Shown one piece after another: positions 1-8,976 of a stretch of DNA of 64,000 bases. Position 1 is the first letter of the stretch, and the number at the start of each line of letters is the position of its first letter. Location: the NCBI GenBank assembly GCA_002390285.1, contig DGPB01000009.1:1-64000 (forward strand), given 5' to 3'. Made by a program: the position numbers and the translations under genes. The notes under the pieces are model-generated. The model saw nothing but the letters and a program-made list of their open reading frames with translations. It was not told where the DNA came from and searched no databases. Origin of the DNA: Cellvibrionales bacterium UBA4451 (GTDB lineage Bacteria > Pseudomonadota > Gammaproteobacteria > Pseudomonadales > Porticoccaceae).

Positions 1-13
1 AGCGCAGTTTGGT

Positions 14-28
14 AGACGTTTAACGTCT
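14..28. repeat. 15-nt palindrome, AGACGTT-T-AACGTCT
   Basis: The 7-nt arms are perfectly complementary around one central base. The size suits a dimeric regulator's operator, but no gene reads away from it inside the window, so its role is unknown. Confidence 0.35.
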
Positions 29-220
29 AAGAGTAAGTCATAGGTTACTGCGTATGGTGTATAGATTAAGTGTTCTCTTCGTCTTACAATGTGCAAGCGC
101 TGAAGACGTAAACTATTGAAATCCAATAGGAACCTAAGCGTAAGAAAATCGTGCAGAGTGGTAAAAGACTTACACACTTGTTGCACACGTTCTATTTTTA
201 TAATTTAAGTTTTTGATAGT

Positions 221-242
221 TAACGTATTAATTCATACGTTA
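221..242. repeat. Inverted repeat, TAACGTAT with 6-nt spacer and ATACGTTA
   Basis: The 8-nt arms are perfectly complementary. The repeat sits 114 nt upstream of the small membrane protein gene and shares the TAACGT core with the palindrome at 14-28, so it may be an operator or part of a promoter. It has no U-tract, so it is not a typical terminator. Confidence 0.35.
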
Positions 243-355
243 CTACTGAGTGGGAGTGAGAGACAGCGTTATTTAGGTTCTCTGGGGCTGACTTGCTTAC
301 CTAACCTTATACGTTGAAGGGTGTTTGTATAGGTAGTATTTCGAGGAGGAGCAAT

Positions 356-550
356 ATGAAATATTTATTGGTGGCGGCGGCCGTTCTCGGGCTAATTTAC
401 GTGGTGTTTATCGATAGCAAGAAATCTTCAAATAACGATGACCGCCCCGAAGTTATATACCAGCGCGAAGTTGATAAGGTGGAGGCTATCGAGGGTTTCC
501 TACAGGACACCGTTGACCAACGCCGTGAAGAAATGGATGAAGTTCGATAG
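356..550 (+). CDS. Small single-pass membrane protein, unknown function
   Basis: The 64-residue product starts with a hydrophobic helix (about residues 3-18, rich in V, A, L and I). A polar, strongly charged tail follows, ending in an acidic/basic helix-like stretch (residues 38-64). The ATG at 356 is preferred over an upstream in-frame start at 314 because a consensus AGGAGG lies at 343-348, and because it places the hydrophobic segment at the very N-terminus. It is transcribed toward tadA, 88 nt away. I do not recognise the family. The pattern fits an inner-membrane anchored microprotein with a soluble tail; no function is claimed. Confidence 0.6.
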   Translation: MKYLLVAAAVLGLIYVVFIDSKKSSNNDDRPEVIYQREVDKVEAIEGFLQDTVDQRREEMDEVR

Positions 551-638
551 ATTTTTCTTTATTTTTTCTTCTAATTTTTTATTTCGTATTAAAAAATATC
601 TCGATGCCTGTCCAGGTTAATGTATTAACGGTTATAGC

Positions 639-1133
639 ATGATGGAAGAAAAAGGTTACACCCCAGCCGATAGGGATTGGATGAGCAGGGCGTTAAGTCT
701 TGCTGCCCAGGCCGCTGAAGTGGGCGAAGTACCGGTTGGAGCCATCTTGGTCAAGAATGGTGCTGTGATTGGTGAGGGGTGGAATCGACCTATTTCTTCC
801 TGTGATCCTACTGCTCATGCAGAAGTCGTGGCATTGCGCGATGCAGCCTCCCGGCTGGAGAATTATCGGCTGCCAGAAACTACACTCTACGTCACCATTG
901 AACCCTGCACGATGTGTGTTGGTGCCATACTCCATGGGAGGGTTGGTCGTCTTGTCTACGGTGCCACGGAGCCAAGAGCTGGTGCTGTTGCCAGTCAGTT
1001 GAGGTTAACTGAGATGACTCACTACAATCATAAGATCGATGTGGTTGGTGGAGTCATGGCTAAAGAATGTAGCCAGTTAATGAGTGAGTTTTTTAAAAAA
1101 AAACGCCAAATAAATTTAATCAAAAAGCTATAA
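639..1133 (+). CDS. tadA: tRNA-specific adenosine deaminase
   Basis: TadA deaminates the wobble adenosine (A34) of tRNA-Arg(ACG) to inosine in the cytoplasm, letting one tRNA read CGU, CGC and CGA. The 164-residue product has the zinc-dependent deaminase signature: HAE with H60 as zinc ligand and E62 as proton shuttle, then the PCTMC motif with C90 and C93 as the other zinc ligands. Its length is typical. The second codon is also ATG, so the start could be 642. The C-terminus is a basic tail (KKKRQ). The gene faces mltF convergently with a 20-nt gap and no obvious hairpin. Confidence 0.95.
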   Translation: MMEEKGYTPADRDWMSRALSLAAQAAEVGEVPVGAILVKNGAVIGEGWNRPISSCDPTAHAEVVALRDAASRLENYRLPETTLYVTIEPCTMCVGAILHGRVGRLVYGATEPRAGAVASQLRLTEMTHYNHKIDVVGGVMAKECSQLMSEFFKKKRQINLIKKL

Positions 1134-1153
1134 AAATAAAAACAAGTTAATAC

Positions 1154-2614
1154 CTACAGTGAGAGAAGTGAATTAGGATTCCAGTCGCTTGAATTGGGTA
1201 AGTCAAAATCTTGTTCTCGTTCAGTGCGGCGCTGGGCTTCTAGTGAATGCCATTTTAATATTGCTCGGTAATGAATAATATTCTGGACATAGCCCACAGG
1301 CTCTTGGCCTCGGGCATAGCCATGTCGTACGGTAGAGAAATATTTTTTTTGTTGTAGTAAAGGGAGCGATTTTTTCACTTCTTCCCATAAATTAGGATTT
1401 CTTTTATCTCTGTCCGTTAATACCCGTGCGTCTTCCAAGTGTCCCATGCCCACGTTGTAGGCGGCCAGAGCAAACAAGGTGCGATCTTCGCCAGTGATAC
1501 TTTTAGGTAAGCGTGATTTTGTTTTTAGAAAATATTTCACACCACCTGTCAGGCTTTGCTTGGGATCCAGGCGATCAGAAACGCCCATCTCTTTGGCCGT
1601 GGGTAATGTGAGCATCATCAGGCCTCGTACACCGGTGGGTGAGGTGGCATTAGCATTCCAATGTGATTCTTGGTAGGCAATGGCTGCGAGCAGGTGCCTG
1701 TCGATATTATATTCTTTGGCAATTGCCTTAAGTATTTCTTCGTATTTAGGTAATCGAGTATTGATCCGGCGAAGGAACAGTTGGGAGCCAGCTAGATTGA
1801 ACCCCTTGGTTTGGATCAAAGACGCATTTTTTAGCAGCTCAAGGCCACCACTTTCTTCAAAATTGCTTAAAAATGTATTTGCCGCATCTATTAATGAGTT
1901 GTCGCCGTGTAAAGAAAAAGCCCAGGCTACAGGTTGCGGTTCTGATACATTAAATGCTGCGCGTGCATTGGGATAGATACTCCGATCAACCAAATAGGAT
2001 GTGGAGTCGACAATGGCGTAGTCGGCCTCCCCGGAATCTACCTGTGCCATGAGATCGAGCATCTCGAGACCTTCAACTTCTTGCCATTGAAGGTCTGGGT
2101 GCTCAAGCTTCAATTCGGAGAGCCGTTCACTGTGAGAGCTATTGGGTATAACAAGTAAGTGAGCGCTGTCGAGGTCGTCAATATTTTTGGGGCGTTTAGA
2201 GCCATTTCGATAGATGAGTGTTTGTGTCGCATAATAATAGGGGTTGCTGAAACGCATTTTTTTCTGCCGTTCAGGTGTGATGGTTAGGCCTGCAGCGGCA
2301 AGATGCCCCCGCGGTCCCCCAACAGCTAATAGGGCTCCGCTCAATGAGTTCATGGCGGTTACTTTTAACTCAACACCCAGTGTTTCCGCAAATTCTTTGG
2401 CTAATAGGTATTCAAACCCATTTTTTCCTTTTGCATTCTTATAGTAGGTTGTGGAGCCCATTAGGGTAAGAATGCGCAGTTCGTTATTGCTAAGGACTTC
2501 TTCTAGTGTGGTGGGGGCACGGCTGGTGGACAGGGTGAGAGCGACGACAAAAAGCAATACGCATAGGGTGATACGTTTCGTTGTCTTCTTAAAGTGAAAA
2601 TAAAACCCACGCAT
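1154..2614 (-). CDS. mltF: Membrane-bound lytic murein transglycosylase F
   Basis: MltF cleaves the glycan strands of peptidoglycan, leaving 1,6-anhydromuramic ends, while anchored in the envelope. The 486-residue product has an N-terminal hydrophobic segment (about 13-30), a periplasmic solute-binding-like domain (about 40-270) and an SLT transglycosylase domain (about 285-450). The likely catalytic glutamate is E316 in the AIAYQESHW motif, and the downstream MMLTLPTA and AAYNVGMGH motifs are also family signatures. This two-domain order is diagnostic of MltF rather than Slt70 or MltC. It is a single gene, divergent from purL across a 273-nt gap that must hold both promoters. Confidence 0.93.
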   Translation of the reverse strand: MRGFYFHFKKTTKRITLCVLLFVVALTLSTSRAPTTLEEVLSNNELRILTLMGSTTYYKNAKGKNGFEYLLAKEFAETLGVELKVTAMNSLSGALLAVGGPRGHLAAAGLTITPERQKKMRFSNPYYYATQTLIYRNGSKRPKNIDDLDSAHLLVIPNSSHSERLSELKLEHPDLQWQEVEGLEMLDLMAQVDSGEADYAIVDSTSYLVDRSIYPNARAAFNVSEPQPVAWAFSLHGDNSLIDAANTFLSNFEESGGLELLKNASLIQTKGFNLAGSQLFLRRINTRLPKYEEILKAIAKEYNIDRHLLAAIAYQESHWNANATSPTGVRGLMMLTLPTAKEMGVSDRLDPKQSLTGGVKYFLKTKSRLPKSITGEDRTLFALAAYNVGMGHLEDARVLTDRDKRNPNLWEEVKKSLPLLQQKKYFSTVRHGYARGQEPVGYVQNIIHYRAILKWHSLEAQRRTEREQDFDLPNSSDWNPNSLLSL

Positions 2615-2887
2615 ACTTCGGTCCCGTCATAAAGCCACATGTTAGAGCGAACTTTAGCTACCCTGACGATTGTCGCCATTCTAGCCCGTGTTCTTTTTTC
2701 AGCATTAAATGGACTAATTTAGTATATCTAGATTAGAGACAGAACTAGGGTGGTTCAACTGTTTTCTGATGTGGTCAGGATTACAGTAGCTGAGTGGTTA
2801 AATCAGTCGTTTCAGTCGATGACGTATTGAGGTCAATTCCAGTACAATAACTGCCTTTAAATTCTGCCTGAAGAGAGCTATTCCAAG

Positions 2888-5800
2888 ATGCTGATTTTCC
2901 GCGGTGCTCCGGCGCTTTCTGAGTTTCGAAAACAAAAACTCTCTTCCTCCCTGAAAGCGATTGAACCAGCCATAGAGGGTCTTTACGCCGAGTTTGTGCA
3001 TTTTGTGGAAGTGACGGGTGACTTATCAGATATTGAGTCAGCGACCCTCACTGCTCTGCTGACCTACGGACCTCAGGTTAGTGCTGAAGACCCTGAAGGT
3101 GAGTTACTTCTGGTTGTTCCACGCCCAGGTACTATTTCTCCCTGGTCGAGCAAGGCTACTGACATTGCCCACAATGCAGGCCTGACGACGGTACTCCGTT
3201 TGGAACGAGGTGTCGCCTATTACCTCCGGGGCACTATTATCAAAGAGCATCGCCAGCGGATTGAAGCACTTTTGCATGATCGAATGGTAGAAGCGATTTT
3301 TACTGATATTTCTGATGCTGAAAAACTATTTTCGCATCATGATCCGGAACCCATGACCACCGTTTCTGTGCTTGAAGAGGGCAAGTTTGCACTTGAGCAG
3401 GCGAATGTAAGGTTGGGGTTGGCGCTGGCTGATGATGAGATAGACTATTTGGTGACGAGTTTCGCTGAGCTTGACAGAAATCCTACCGATGTGGAGTTGA
3501 TGATGTTTGCTCAGGCAAATTCTGAGCATTGCCGCCATAAAATCTTTAACGCCTCTTGGACGATCAATGGTGAAGATCAGGATATCTCACTGTTTGGGAT
3601 GATTAAAAATACCTATGAGGAGGGAGGCGAGAATGTACTTTCTGCTTATGATGATAATGCGTCAGTCATTGTGGGAAGTGAGGCCGGTCGCTTCTTTCCC
3701 GATCCTGAAAATAAGATCTACGGTTATACTCAGGAACCGATACACATACTAATGAAGGTGGAAACCCACAACCATCCTACAGCTATTGCTCCATTTTCTG
3801 GTGCAGGAACAGGTTCCGGTGGTGAAATTCGCGATGAAGGCGCGGTAGGTCGAGGTTCTAAGCCAAAGGTAGGTCTCACTGGTTTTTCTGTTTCAAATTT
3901 GAATCTTCCCGAGCTTCCTCAGCCTTGGGAGCAGGATTATGGCAAGCCAGACCGTATTGTGACGGCATTAGATATCATGGTCGAAGCGCCCATCGGTGGT
4001 GCTGCATTTAATAATGAGTTTGGCCGTCCCAACCTTTGTGGTTACTTCAGAACCTTCGAGCTAGATTTTGATGGCGAACGACGTGGTTACCATAAGCCAA
4101 TCATGATTGCCGGCGGTTACGGCAATATTCGCGAAGAACATATTGAACAGTATGAATTTGACCCGGGTTGCAAGTTGATTGTGCTGGGTGGCCCCGCGAT
4201 GTTGATTGGCGTGGGAGGTGGTGCTGCATCTTCAATGACCTCTGGCTCCAGTGCTGAAGATCTGGATTTTGCTTCAGTACAGCGGCAGAACCCGGAAATG
4301 GAGCGTCGCGCTCAGGAAGTGATTGATCAATGTTGGCAACTAGGAGACAAGAACCCGCTTGCCTTCATACATGATGTGGGCGCGGGTGGGCTGTCTAATG
4401 CTTTCCCTGAGCTGGCAAAGGATGGGGGCTGTGGCGCACACTTTGAATTGCGGCAAGTGCCCAACGATGAACCCGGAATGTCTCCTCTGGCTATTTGGTG
4501 TAACGAAGCGCAAGAGCGTTACGTGATGGCGGTGAAACCTGAAGACTTGGCCCGATTTGAAGCTATTTGCGAGCGCGAACGCTGCCCTTATGCTGTGGTA
4601 GGCGAATCTATTGGAGAGAAACACTTACTGGTCAACGATAGGCACTTTGATGCTAAGCCGGTAGATTTACCGATGTCGATACTGTTTGGTAAGCCACCTA
4701 AAATGCACCGCAATGCTGACGTTTACCTCCCTCAGACACAGGCATTTGATTGGTCCGGTATTGTGTTAGATGAAGCTATTGGGCGGGTTATTCAGCATCC
4801 GTCAGTGGGCAGTAAAAGTTTTCTTATCACCATTGGCGATCGCAGCATTACAGGCACGGTAGCTCGTGATCAGATGGTGGGCCCTTGGCAAGTGCCCGTG
4901 GCGGATTGTGCCGTTACTACGGTGAGTTTTGACAGTTATGCTGGTGAAGCTATGGCGATGGGAGAGCGTACACCTTTGGCCCTTCTGAATGCTCCTGCCT
5001 CGGGAAGAATGGCTATTGGTGAGGCGATAACCAATATTGCTGCAACCAGTATCCGTCAACTTTCAGATATTAAACTCTCGGCAAACTGGATGTGTGCAGC
5101 GGGTCACCCCGGCGAGGATGAGAAGCTATTCCGAACGGTGGAAGCGGTGGGTATGGAGCTGTGTCCTCAGCTTGGAATTACTATTCCCGTGGGTAAGGAT
5201 TCTATGTCTATGCGCACAGCATGGGAGCGGGATGGAGAGGATAAAGCAGTCACCTCGCCGTTATCTCTGATTATTACTGCTTTTTCCCCCGTGCAAGATG
5301 TGCGAAAAACACTGACGCCTCAATTACGAACTGACAAGGGTAAGACGGTACTTCTCTATATAGACCTTGGAGAGAATCACAATCGACTTGGCGGTTCTAT
5401 TCTGGCTCAAGTTTATAACCAGATGGGTGATGTTACCCCGGATGTGGTTAGTGCAGACAAGCTTAAGGGTTTCTTTAATGCCATTCAGGCTGCTAATTTG
5501 GCGGGTGAAATTATTGCTTACCATGATCGTGCAGATGGTGGCCTATTTATTACATTGGTAGAAATGGCATTTGCGGGAAGAACGGGGCTTGATATCTATC
5601 TCGATGAGCAGCCCGGTGATGCCTTATCACTCCTCTTTAACGAAGAGTTGGGTGCCGTGATCCAAGTGACTGAGAGTGATGAGAAGACCATTAGGGCGCG
5701 TTTTGAAGCGGTGGGTATTCCGGTTAGTGCCGTGGCTAAGCTCAACAATTCTGAGAGCATAGAAATTCACCAGGATGGCGCGCGGCTTTATAGTCATAGT

Positions 5801-6754
5801 TGTGTTGAGTTATTACGACGCTGGAGTGAAACCAGTTATCAAATTCAAGCTCAACGTGACAATGCCCAGTGTGCCCGACAAGAATTTGACGGGCTTTTCC
5901 TCGAAGATCCTGGCCTTAGCGTTGGCCTGACCTTTGATATCAATGACAATATTTCAGCACCTTATATTGACCGGGGTATTCGTCCACGCGTTGCCATCCT
6001 CCGTGAGCAAGGGGTAAATGGTCAAGTCGAGATGGCTGCAGCATTTGACCGAGCAGGTTTTGACTCAGTTGATGTCCATATGAGTGACCTCCTGAATGGC
6101 CGTATAGGTCTGGATGACTTTAAAGGACTTGTGGCTTGTGGCGGTTTCTCCTATGGCGATGTACTGGGCGCCGGAGAAGGTTGGGCTAAGACAATTTTAT
6201 TTAATGCTCAGACCCGAGAACAATTTCAGCAGTTTTTTTACCGCAATGACTCCTTTACTCTTGGGGTTTGTAACGGTTGCCAAATGCTATCTAACCTTAA
6301 ACCTCTGATCCCAGGCGCCGAGCACTGGCCACGTTTTGTTAGAAACCTGTCTGAACAGTTTGAGGCACGTTTTTCTCTTGTTCGTGTTGAACCGACACCT
6401 TCAGTACTGTTGAGCGGAATGGTAGGTTCACATATGCCGATTGCAGTAGCACATGGTGAGGGCAGGGCTGAGTTTGTAAGCGATACTGATGCTCAGGCCT
6501 TCAGTGCGTCCAGAAGCGTGGCCCTGCGTTATCTGGATAATTACCATGATGCCACCGAGGTTTATCCTGCTAACCCCAACGGTTCACCCATGGGTATCAC
6601 GGGTGTGACCAGTGTTGATGGGCGGGCAACGATTATGATGCCTCACCCTGAACGGGTATTTCGCACAGTAACCAACTCCTGGCACCCTGACGATTGGCAG
6701 GAAGATGGCGCCTGGATGCGATTGTTTAGAAATGCCAGATTGTTTGTTGATTGA
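2888..6754 (+). CDS. purL: Phosphoribosylformylglycinamidine synthase, large single-chain form
   Basis: This enzyme performs the fourth step of de novo purine synthesis: FGAR + glutamine + ATP to FGAM. The 1288 residues match the single-chain gammaproteobacterial form (about 1295 in E. coli), which fuses the PurS-like N-terminus, two synthetase halves and a class I glutamine amidotransferase. An early catalytic-domain motif (NSEHCRHKIF) is visible. In the C-terminal glutaminase the nucleophile is C1128 (GVCNGCQM), with H1253 and E1255 in the final HPE motif. It is monocistronic, divergent from mltF, and ends at a strong bidirectional hairpin. No PurR-like operator was recognised upstream. Confidence 0.97.
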   Translation: MLIFRGAPALSEFRKQKLSSSLKAIEPAIEGLYAEFVHFVEVTGDLSDIESATLTALLTYGPQVSAEDPEGELLLVVPRPGTISPWSSKATDIAHNAGLTTVLRLERGVAYYLRGTIIKEHRQRIEALLHDRMVEAIFTDISDAEKLFSHHDPEPMTTVSVLEEGKFALEQANVRLGLALADDEIDYLVTSFAELDRNPTDVELMMFAQANSEHCRHKIFNASWTINGEDQDISLFGMIKNTYEEGGENVLSAYDDNASVIVGSEAGRFFPDPENKIYGYTQEPIHILMKVETHNHPTAIAPFSGAGTGSGGEIRDEGAVGRGSKPKVGLTGFSVSNLNLPELPQPWEQDYGKPDRIVTALDIMVEAPIGGAAFNNEFGRPNLCGYFRTFELDFDGERRGYHKPIMIAGGYGNIREEHIEQYEFDPGCKLIVLGGPAMLIGVGGGAASSMTSGSSAEDLDFASVQRQNPEMERRAQEVIDQCWQLGDKNPLAFIHDVGAGGLSNAFPELAKDGGCGAHFELRQVPNDEPGMSPLAIWCNEAQERYVMAVKPEDLARFEAICERERCPYAVVGESIGEKHLLVNDRHFDAKPVDLPMSILFGKPPKMHRNADVYLPQTQAFDWSGIVLDEAIGRVIQHPSVGSKSFLITIGDRSITGTVARDQMVGPWQVPVADCAVTTVSFDSYAGEAMAMGERTPLALLNAPASGRMAIGEAITNIAATSIRQLSDIKLSANWMCAAGHPGEDEKLFRTVEAVGMELCPQLGITIPVGKDSMSMRTAWERDGEDKAVTSPLSLIITAFSPVQDVRKTLTPQLRTDKGKTVLLYIDLGENHNRLGGSILAQVYNQMGDVTPDVVSADKLKGFFNAIQAANLAGEIIAYHDRADGGLFITLVEMAFAGRTGLDIYLDEQPGDALSLLFNEELGAVIQVTESDEKTIRARFEAVGIPVSAVAKLNNSESIEIHQDGARLYSHSCVELLRRWSETSYQIQAQRDNAQCARQEFDGLFLEDPGLSVGLTFDINDNISAPYIDRGIRPRVAILREQGVNGQVEMAAAFDRAGFDSVDVHMSDLLNGRIGLDDFKGLVACGGFSYGDVLGAGEGWAKTILFNAQTREQFQQFFYRNDSFTLGVCNGCQMLSNLKPLIPGAEHWPRFVRNLSEQFEARFSLVRVEPTPSVLLSGMVGSHMPIAVAHGEGRAEFVSDTDAQAFSASRSVALRYLDNYHDATEVYPANPNGSPMGITGVTSVDGRATIMMPHPERVFRTVTNSWHPDDWQEDGAWMRLFRNARLFVD

Positions 6755-6804
6755 TCAGTGTTGGAACGAGTGAATGTTCTTTCCAGATAAATGAAGAAGC
6801 CGGG

Positions 6805-6863
6805 CCATAAAAAACCCGTTATTTATTTTCCAAGAAGAAAAATGAATAACGGGTTTTTTATGG
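6805..6863. terminator. Bidirectional rho-independent terminator between purL and the cytochrome gene
   Basis: A 19-bp perfect stem pairs 6805-6823 with 6845-6863 around an ACCCGTTATT core, flanked by an A6 tract on the left and a T6 tract on the right. It can stop transcripts from either direction. It lies 51 nt after the purL stop and 19 nt after the stop of the convergent cytochrome gene. Confidence 0.85.
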
Positions 6864-6881
6864 AAGGTAGACTAAATTTTC

Positions 6882-7187
6882 TTATAGTCCAGAGAAGTAG
6901 GCTCCTAAGTTCTCGGCATCCTGATCGGATAATGATTTTACCATTGAAGACATCATTGGATCACTGCGTTGGCCATCACGAAATGCCTTTATTTGCTTCG
7001 TCAGATAACCGGCTTTCTGGCCCGCCAAGTTTGGCCATAAATCATTACTACTTACACCATTGGCTCCGTGACATCCTGAGCAAGTAGCCGCTTTAGCTTT
7101 GCCCGCAGCTGCATCACCGGCTGCAATCACTTGGCTACCTGCAGCGCTAAGCGCTACTACCATCATTGCTCCGATCAGTTTGTTCAT
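6882..7187 (-). CDS. Periplasmic class I c-type cytochrome
   Basis: A small electron carrier, exported and heme-loaded in the periplasm. The 101-residue precursor has a signal peptide (about 1-22, ending in a VIAAGDAAAG-like cleavage region). One heme-binding motif CSGCH is at residues 36-40, and a methionine-rich segment (DPMMSSM) could supply the sixth ligand. Size and layout resemble cytochrome c553/c5 or a single half of a cytochrome c4. Its neighbours are heme A synthase, NnrS and a nirS remnant, so it may feed a terminal oxidase or have served nitrite reductase; the sequence does not decide which. It shares the bidirectional terminator with purL. Confidence 0.88.
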   Translation of the reverse strand: MNKLIGAMMVVALSAAGSQVIAAGDAAAGKAKAATCSGCHGANGVSSNDLWPNLAGQKAGYLTKQIKAFRDGQRSDPMMSSMVKSLSDQDAENLGAYFSGL

Positions 7188-7473
7188 ATCAATACTCCAG
7201 TCATAGGGGAAATTGTGGAATTATACCTAGTTAAATCGGTTAATCAGCCTATTAATTTAACAGAAAGATAATGGATAGGATGTAAAAATGCATGATTGGC
7301 GTCAAATAGACGTAGTTTCAACACGGGAGATGGCGGTGTATTAGGAATTTTTTCTAATGCACTGATGATGAGAAAAAAGGAACAGCGTTCCATCTAAAAC
7401 TATGATTATCTCTCCAAGACCCTAAATACCATATCAGCGATCTCTTGAAGTCCTGCTAGTTCTTGGGGTTGGC

Positions 7474-8547
7474 CTATAGTCTTGTTGTGATGTTATTGCT
7501 AAAGCTGCGGCTAATAAACAGTGATACGGTAAACAGGGCGATCGCTCCGCCTTGGTGGGCTGCGGCTAAGGCAACAGGTACATGTAATAATAATGTTGAG
7601 ATTCCTAGTGTCACCTGTACCAACAATAGAGCAATCAAGCAGTGTATTCCTGTTCGAAGCTTTCCTTGAATACCATTTCTTAGTACTTTAAAAGCAAAGC
7701 CCAGAATCAGGGTAAATAGCACGTAGGCAAGGATACGGTGGTTAAATTGAATCGTCGTAATATCTTCAAAAATAGCCAGCCAGACGGGGTCTGTATTGAA
7801 TAAGCCCGGAGGTATAAAAGAGTCTCCCATTAGAGGGAAGGTCGGGTAGGCAAATCCTGCACGAGAACCTGCCACTAAACCGCCAGAGAGTATCATTAAA
7901 AAAATCAAGCCACTGAGCATGAAGGAGAAGCGTTTAAGACCTTGTGCTACAGAGTTGAGAGATGAATTGAGTGATGCGCTGACAGATAACAATCCAAAGG
8001 CAACCCAAAGAATATAGGCGTAAATAATAACGGCAGTACCAAGGTGGGCAGTAAGCCGGTATTGGCTGACTCTAGGGTTATCAACCAGCCCGCTTTTTAC
8101 CATATACCAACCCAGTAATCCCTGTAGGCCACCCAGCGTGAACATCACCATTAATTTGGGGGTCAGCCCGGCTGGAATGCGTTTGGTAAAGTAGAAAAAC
8201 AAAAAGGGCAGGAGGAATATGACTCCTATGACTCGCCCGAGAACCCGGTGTAGGTATTCGAACATAAAAATCGATTTAAATTCACCGACGGTCATACCGT
8301 GGTTGACCTTTTGGTACTCCGGGAATTGTTGGTATTTAGCAAAGGTTTCCTGCCATTCCATATCAGTGATTGGCGGGATAATACCTATCAATGGTCTCCA
8401 CTCCACCATGGATAGTCCTGAGTTAGTCAGACGAGTAACACCACCTAGTATAATCATCGAGAAAATGACGCCAGCGCAGAATAATAACCAAAGGGAAATT
8501 TGTCGGTTATAAGGGTGTCCGCCGTATTGATGAGAAGTATTGTGCAT
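7474..8547 (-). CDS. ctaA: Heme A synthase, COX15/CtaA family
   Basis: An inner-membrane monooxygenase that oxidises the C8 methyl of heme O to the formyl group of heme A for cytochrome c oxidase. The 357-residue product has about eight hydrophobic helices in two pseudo-repeated halves. The conserved histidine motifs EYLHRVLGR, AHLG, FNHRI and AAHQGG supply heme ligands. The opening VTRLTNSGLSMVEWRP motif and the length match the COX15-type (alphaproteobacterial and mitochondrial) branch rather than short Bacillus CtaA. The gene stands alone between nnrS and the cytochrome; ctaB and oxidase subunit genes are not in the window. Confidence 0.9.
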   Translation of the reverse strand: MHNTSHQYGGHPYNRQISLWLLFCAGVIFSMIILGGVTRLTNSGLSMVEWRPLIGIIPPITDMEWQETFAKYQQFPEYQKVNHGMTVGEFKSIFMFEYLHRVLGRVIGVIFLLPFLFFYFTKRIPAGLTPKLMVMFTLGGLQGLLGWYMVKSGLVDNPRVSQYRLTAHLGTAVIIYAYILWVAFGLLSVSASLNSSLNSVAQGLKRFSFMLSGLIFLMILSGGLVAGSRAGFAYPTFPLMGDSFIPPGLFNTDPVWLAIFEDITTIQFNHRILAYVLFTLILGFAFKVLRNGIQGKLRTGIHCLIALLLVQVTLGISTLLLHVPVALAAAHQGGAIALFTVSLFISRSFSNNITTRL

Positions 8548-8976
8548 GTTTATTTAGCCTAAACGAGTCGATAGTTATGAACCATGACAGCCATCAAGAG
8601 CAGTCTAGCTATAAGTTTGTGTTTGTGTAGCATTTTTGGCAGTGATAACAGAATAACACTTGGTTAAGTAAACACCGTTACAGGGTTGGTGCAACGAAAC
8701 AGATAACCATTGATTTCGTAGGTATTGTAGAGAAGCCAAGGCTACAATCAACAAAAAAAGACTATTGCTAAATAGTGGTCTCTAATCTGAGCTGTCGGGA
8801 ATACCAGAAGCTACCACATCTTTCTGGTGTGTATTCTATCGGGACATGACAGATAAGCGGCTCATTTTAGGTTAACTCTCATCATTGACGTTGATCGAGC
8901 TGAAGCATAAGTAGCAGCTGTCCTCCCGTAGATAATTCGTTTAAGCCAGATTGGGGCGATGGGTTAACTCCCATGA
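8548..8976. other. 429-nt gene-free stretch between heme A synthase and nnrS
   Basis: No coding remnant was recognised in any frame by eye. It must carry the heme A synthase promoter. Two short inverted repeats are visible: ACTATT/AATAGT at 8761-8776, and ACCAGAA/TTCTGGT at 8803-8809 and 8822-8828. Neither has a U-tract. A gene may have been lost here, given the decayed nirS nearby, but the sequence does not show it. Confidence 0.4.

Larger units (their letters stand above)
1..355. other. Gene-free stretch at the window's left edge
   Basis: No convincing reading frame or RNA gene is seen before the small membrane protein at 356. The stretch is AT-rich and holds two perfect inverted repeats, at 14-28 and 221-242, both built around an AACGT core. 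A strong Shine-Dalgarno (AGGAGG) lies at its right end and belongs to the next gene. In related genomes guaA often lies upstream of tadA, so this could be the intergenic space after it, but nothing here confirms that. Confidence 0.5.

Noticed and set aside
284..313. GGGGCTGA-like start resembling tmRNA
   Set aside because: Only the first few bases match; no tRNA-like ends, tag frame or pseudoknots follow.
8885..8898. TTGACGTTGATCGA, an 8 of 10 FNR-like match
   Set aside because: It lies over 330 nt from the heme A synthase start and behind nnrS, and one half-site is broken.
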